DNA of 64,000 nt, taken from contig JAUNOC010000004.1 of assembly GCA_030531205.1 (NCBI GenBank), positions 50,989-114,988 of the forward strand, given 5' to 3'. Origin of the DNA: Phascolarctobacterium sp. GTDB taxonomy: Bacteria; Bacillota; Negativicutes; Acidaminococcales; Acidaminococcaceae. Positions 62,527 through 64,000 of the stretch are shown one piece after another (position 1 is the first letter of the stretch; the number at the start of each line of letters is the position of its first letter). Position numbers and translations under genes: made by a program. The notes under the pieces were generated by a model. It did not search any database. It was not told where the DNA came from and worked only from the letters and a program-made list of their open reading frames with translations.

Positions 62527-63833
62527 TGGAAAACTTTAATTTGACTGAAGAACAAGCCATAGCAGAGGCAAAACGCTGTTGGAATTGCCCTAATCCCCAA
62601 TGCGTAAAAGGTTGTCCTGTACATACCCCCATTCCCAAATTTATTCATGAAATTGTTTTGGGGAATTATACAAAAGCGGCGGCAATGCTTTTGGAAAATA
62701 ATATTTTTTCCCCCATCACCTGCCGTGTCTGCGCCCAGGAAAAGCAATGTGAAGGTCATTGCGTACAGGGTATAAAAGGCAAGAGTATTGCCATTGGTGC
62801 GTTGGAACAATTTGTACATGATTATATTAAAAACAATAAAATTACAATAAAAGAGAATGAACCGGTAAAGAAGAACGGTCAAAAAATTGCTGTTGTCGGG
62901 GGAGGGCCAAGCGGCTTGACCTTTGCTCACGAATTGAGCAAAGCCGGTTATGCGGTAACTGTTTTTGAAAAGCAAAAAGAACTGGGTGGAGTGTTGCGTT
63001 ACGGCATTCCCAAGTTTCGGCTTTCCCACGAGCTTATAAATGAAATTATTGATAAATTAAAAAAACAAGGTGTGCAATTCCGTACCAGTTTTACGGTCAA
63101 TTCTGTTGAAGAATTAGAGAAATTTTTGCAACAGGATGGTTATGCCGGTGTTTATGTTGCTACAGGTACGGGCAAACCAATGTGGATGGATATTCCGGGG
63201 GAAAAAGATTATCAGGGTGTTGATGATGCACTTGCTTTTCTTGCCCAAAGCAATTCTGCTGACGAAAACGACTTGGCAGAATTAAAAGAAAAATATAATG
63301 GTAAAACATTTGTGATTATTGGTGCCGGCAATGTGGCAATGGATGCCGCAAGGGTGGCGAAACGACTTGGTGCGGCAAAGGTTACTATTGTTTATCGCCG
63401 CAGTGAAGATGAAATGCCGGCTCGCCGGGATGAAATCCAATATGCCAAAAATGATGGGGTAGAGTTCCAATTACTAACCAATCCCACAGGCATATTGGGT
63501 AATAGCGAAAAACAAGTTACAGGTATAAAATGTGTAAAAATGGAATTAGGCGAGCCGGATGCCAGCGGCCGCCGCAGTCCAATTCCTGTTCCCAATTCTG
63601 AATTTGTGATTGCTACTGACTATGTAATCTATGCTTTAGGACAAAGTCCGGAAGTTTTTGAGGATAAAAACCAACATTTAGCCACAAATAAAAAGGGGAA
63701 TATCATTATTAACGAAAAAGGCGAAACAAATATTAAAAATATTTATTCGGGTGGCGATGTAGTTACAGGCCCCGACACGGTGGTGGAGGCAGTCCAGGCA
63801 GCGAAAGTAGCTGCGGAACATATGTGCAAATGA
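62526..63833 (+). CDS. gltA: Glutamate synthase small-subunit-like NADPH oxidoreductase (GltA/NfnB type)
   Basis: A 435-residue iron-sulfur flavoprotein. The N-terminal [4Fe-4S] domain has the cysteine series CWNCPNPQCVKGCP and CRVCAQEKQCEGHC. An FAD-binding GGGPSGLTFAHELSKAG follows (~residue 125), then an NADPH-binding GAGNVAMDAARVAKRLGA and a C-terminal FAD motif YSGGDVVTGPDTVVEAV. It matches the homotetrameric NADPH-dependent glutamate synthase family, which is hard to separate from NfnB subunits of electron-bifurcating transhydrogenase. No NfnA-like gene precedes it. The physiological reaction is open. Confidence 0.88.
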   Translation: MENFNLTEEQAIAEAKRCWNCPNPQCVKGCPVHTPIPKFIHEIVLGNYTKAAAMLLENNIFSPITCRVCAQEKQCEGHCVQGIKGKSIAIGALEQFVHDYIKNNKITIKENEPVKKNGQKIAVVGGGPSGLTFAHELSKAGYAVTVFEKQKELGGVLRYGIPKFRLSHELINEIIDKLKKQGVQFRTSFTVNSVEELEKFLQQDGYAGVYVATGTGKPMWMDIPGEKDYQGVDDALAFLAQSNSADENDLAELKEKYNGKTFVIIGAGNVAMDAARVAKRLGAAKVTIVYRRSEDEMPARRDEIQYAKNDGVEFQLLTNPTGILGNSEKQVTGIKCVKMELGEPDASGRRSPIPVPNSEFVIATDYVIYALGQSPEVFEDKNQHLATNKKGNIIINEKGETNIKNIYSGGDVVTGPDTVVEAVQAAKVAAEHMCK

Positions 63834-63837
63834 CAAG

Positions 63838-64000
63838 GATAGTGCGGCTATAGAAACGGTGGAGCAGGGGAAGAGTGATGAGGTTATGCCTACAATGGTG
63901 GAGAATGAAGAACAGAAATATGACAAAACCGTATGGGCAAACTACATTCACAGCAAAAAGACCATTGACGGACTGAAAACAGGACGTTTAACCCAAAACA
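63838..64000 (+). pseudogene. Probable autotransporter barrel fragment, 5'-truncated, running off the window
   Basis: An open frame (open from 63811) that begins 5 bases after the gltA stop and reads ...KYDKTVWANYIHSKKTIDGL, which resembles the start of autotransporter barrel domains in Negativicutes. No signal peptide or passenger is encoded upstream, and the only plausible start is an ATG at 63895 with a weak GAGG 11 bases before. It therefore looks like the 3' part of a larger gene joined here by deletion or recombination, but the 3' end is outside the window. Confidence 0.4.

Overview
This window looks like core chromosome of a moderately AT-rich, Gram-negative (diderm) Firmicute, most likely a member of the Negativicutes (Acidaminococcaceae or Veillonellaceae-like). 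Firmicute traits are the ccpN-ppsR-dnaG-sigA neighbourhood (also known from Bacillus), an NAD-type PyrK/PyrD pair, MutS2, RNase J and a SpoIIIE/FtsK translocase. Outer-membrane traits are an autotransporter with a C-terminal beta-barrel ending in Phe, and two LptA/OstA-like periplasmic proteins. Species assignment is inference.

Layout. 1-9258: the 3' end of pnp, then a pyrimidine operon pyrB-pyrC-carB-pyrK-pyrD-pyrF-pyrE that lacks carA. 9259-10465: a 1.2 kb gene-poor stretch with modular repeats, two long perfect hairpins, a strong promoter, a tiny ORF with an eight-G tract and a terminator, all leading into a 1307-residue autotransporter (10466-14389). 14390-14908: more of the same repeat elements. 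14909-22206: tRNA modification and mismatch repair (miaB-mutS-mutL-methyltransferase-miaA). 22244-33774: a dense housekeeping run (polysaccharide deacetylase, htpX, M42 peptidase, ndk, cobalamin adenosyltransferase, gltX, chagasin-type inhibitor, zapA, U32 protein, mutS2). 33843-41293: thiE, ccpN, ppsR, dnaG and sigA with two LptA-like paralogues flanking dnaG-sigA, and four tRNA genes. 41465-47429: an M16C peptidase, then a MotA/ZorA-like plus MotB/ZorB-like pair. 47567-58769: RNase J, FtsK, RodZ-like, YgiQ, a solute-binding protein, rimO, psd, pssA and pncC. 58762-62526: a tightly overlapped mtnP-mtnA-aldolase-deaminase cassette for 5'-methylthioadenosine/5'-deoxyadenosine disposal. 62526-64000: a glutamate synthase-like flavoprotein followed by what looks like a 5'-truncated autotransporter fragment running off the end.

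The most interesting item is the two-gene ion-motor-like module at 44470-47429. Its first protein has a MotA/TolQ/ZorA-type membrane domain and then about fourteen consecutive 22-residue repeats (two hendecads each), which predict a long cytoplasmic rod. Its partner has a short N-terminal helix with an Asp suited to ion binding and a C-terminal OmpA peptidoglycan-binding domain. This is the ZorA/ZorB architecture of Zorya phage defence, but no zorC, zorD or zorE effector is nearby and the setting is housekeeping, so it may be an uncharacterised envelope motor or a defence core lacking local effectors. Other points of note are the G-tract leader before the autotransporter, a modular inverted-repeat family that also appears inside miaB, a MiaA lacking its helical insertion domain, and a primary sigma factor with a histone-H1-like N-terminal tail.
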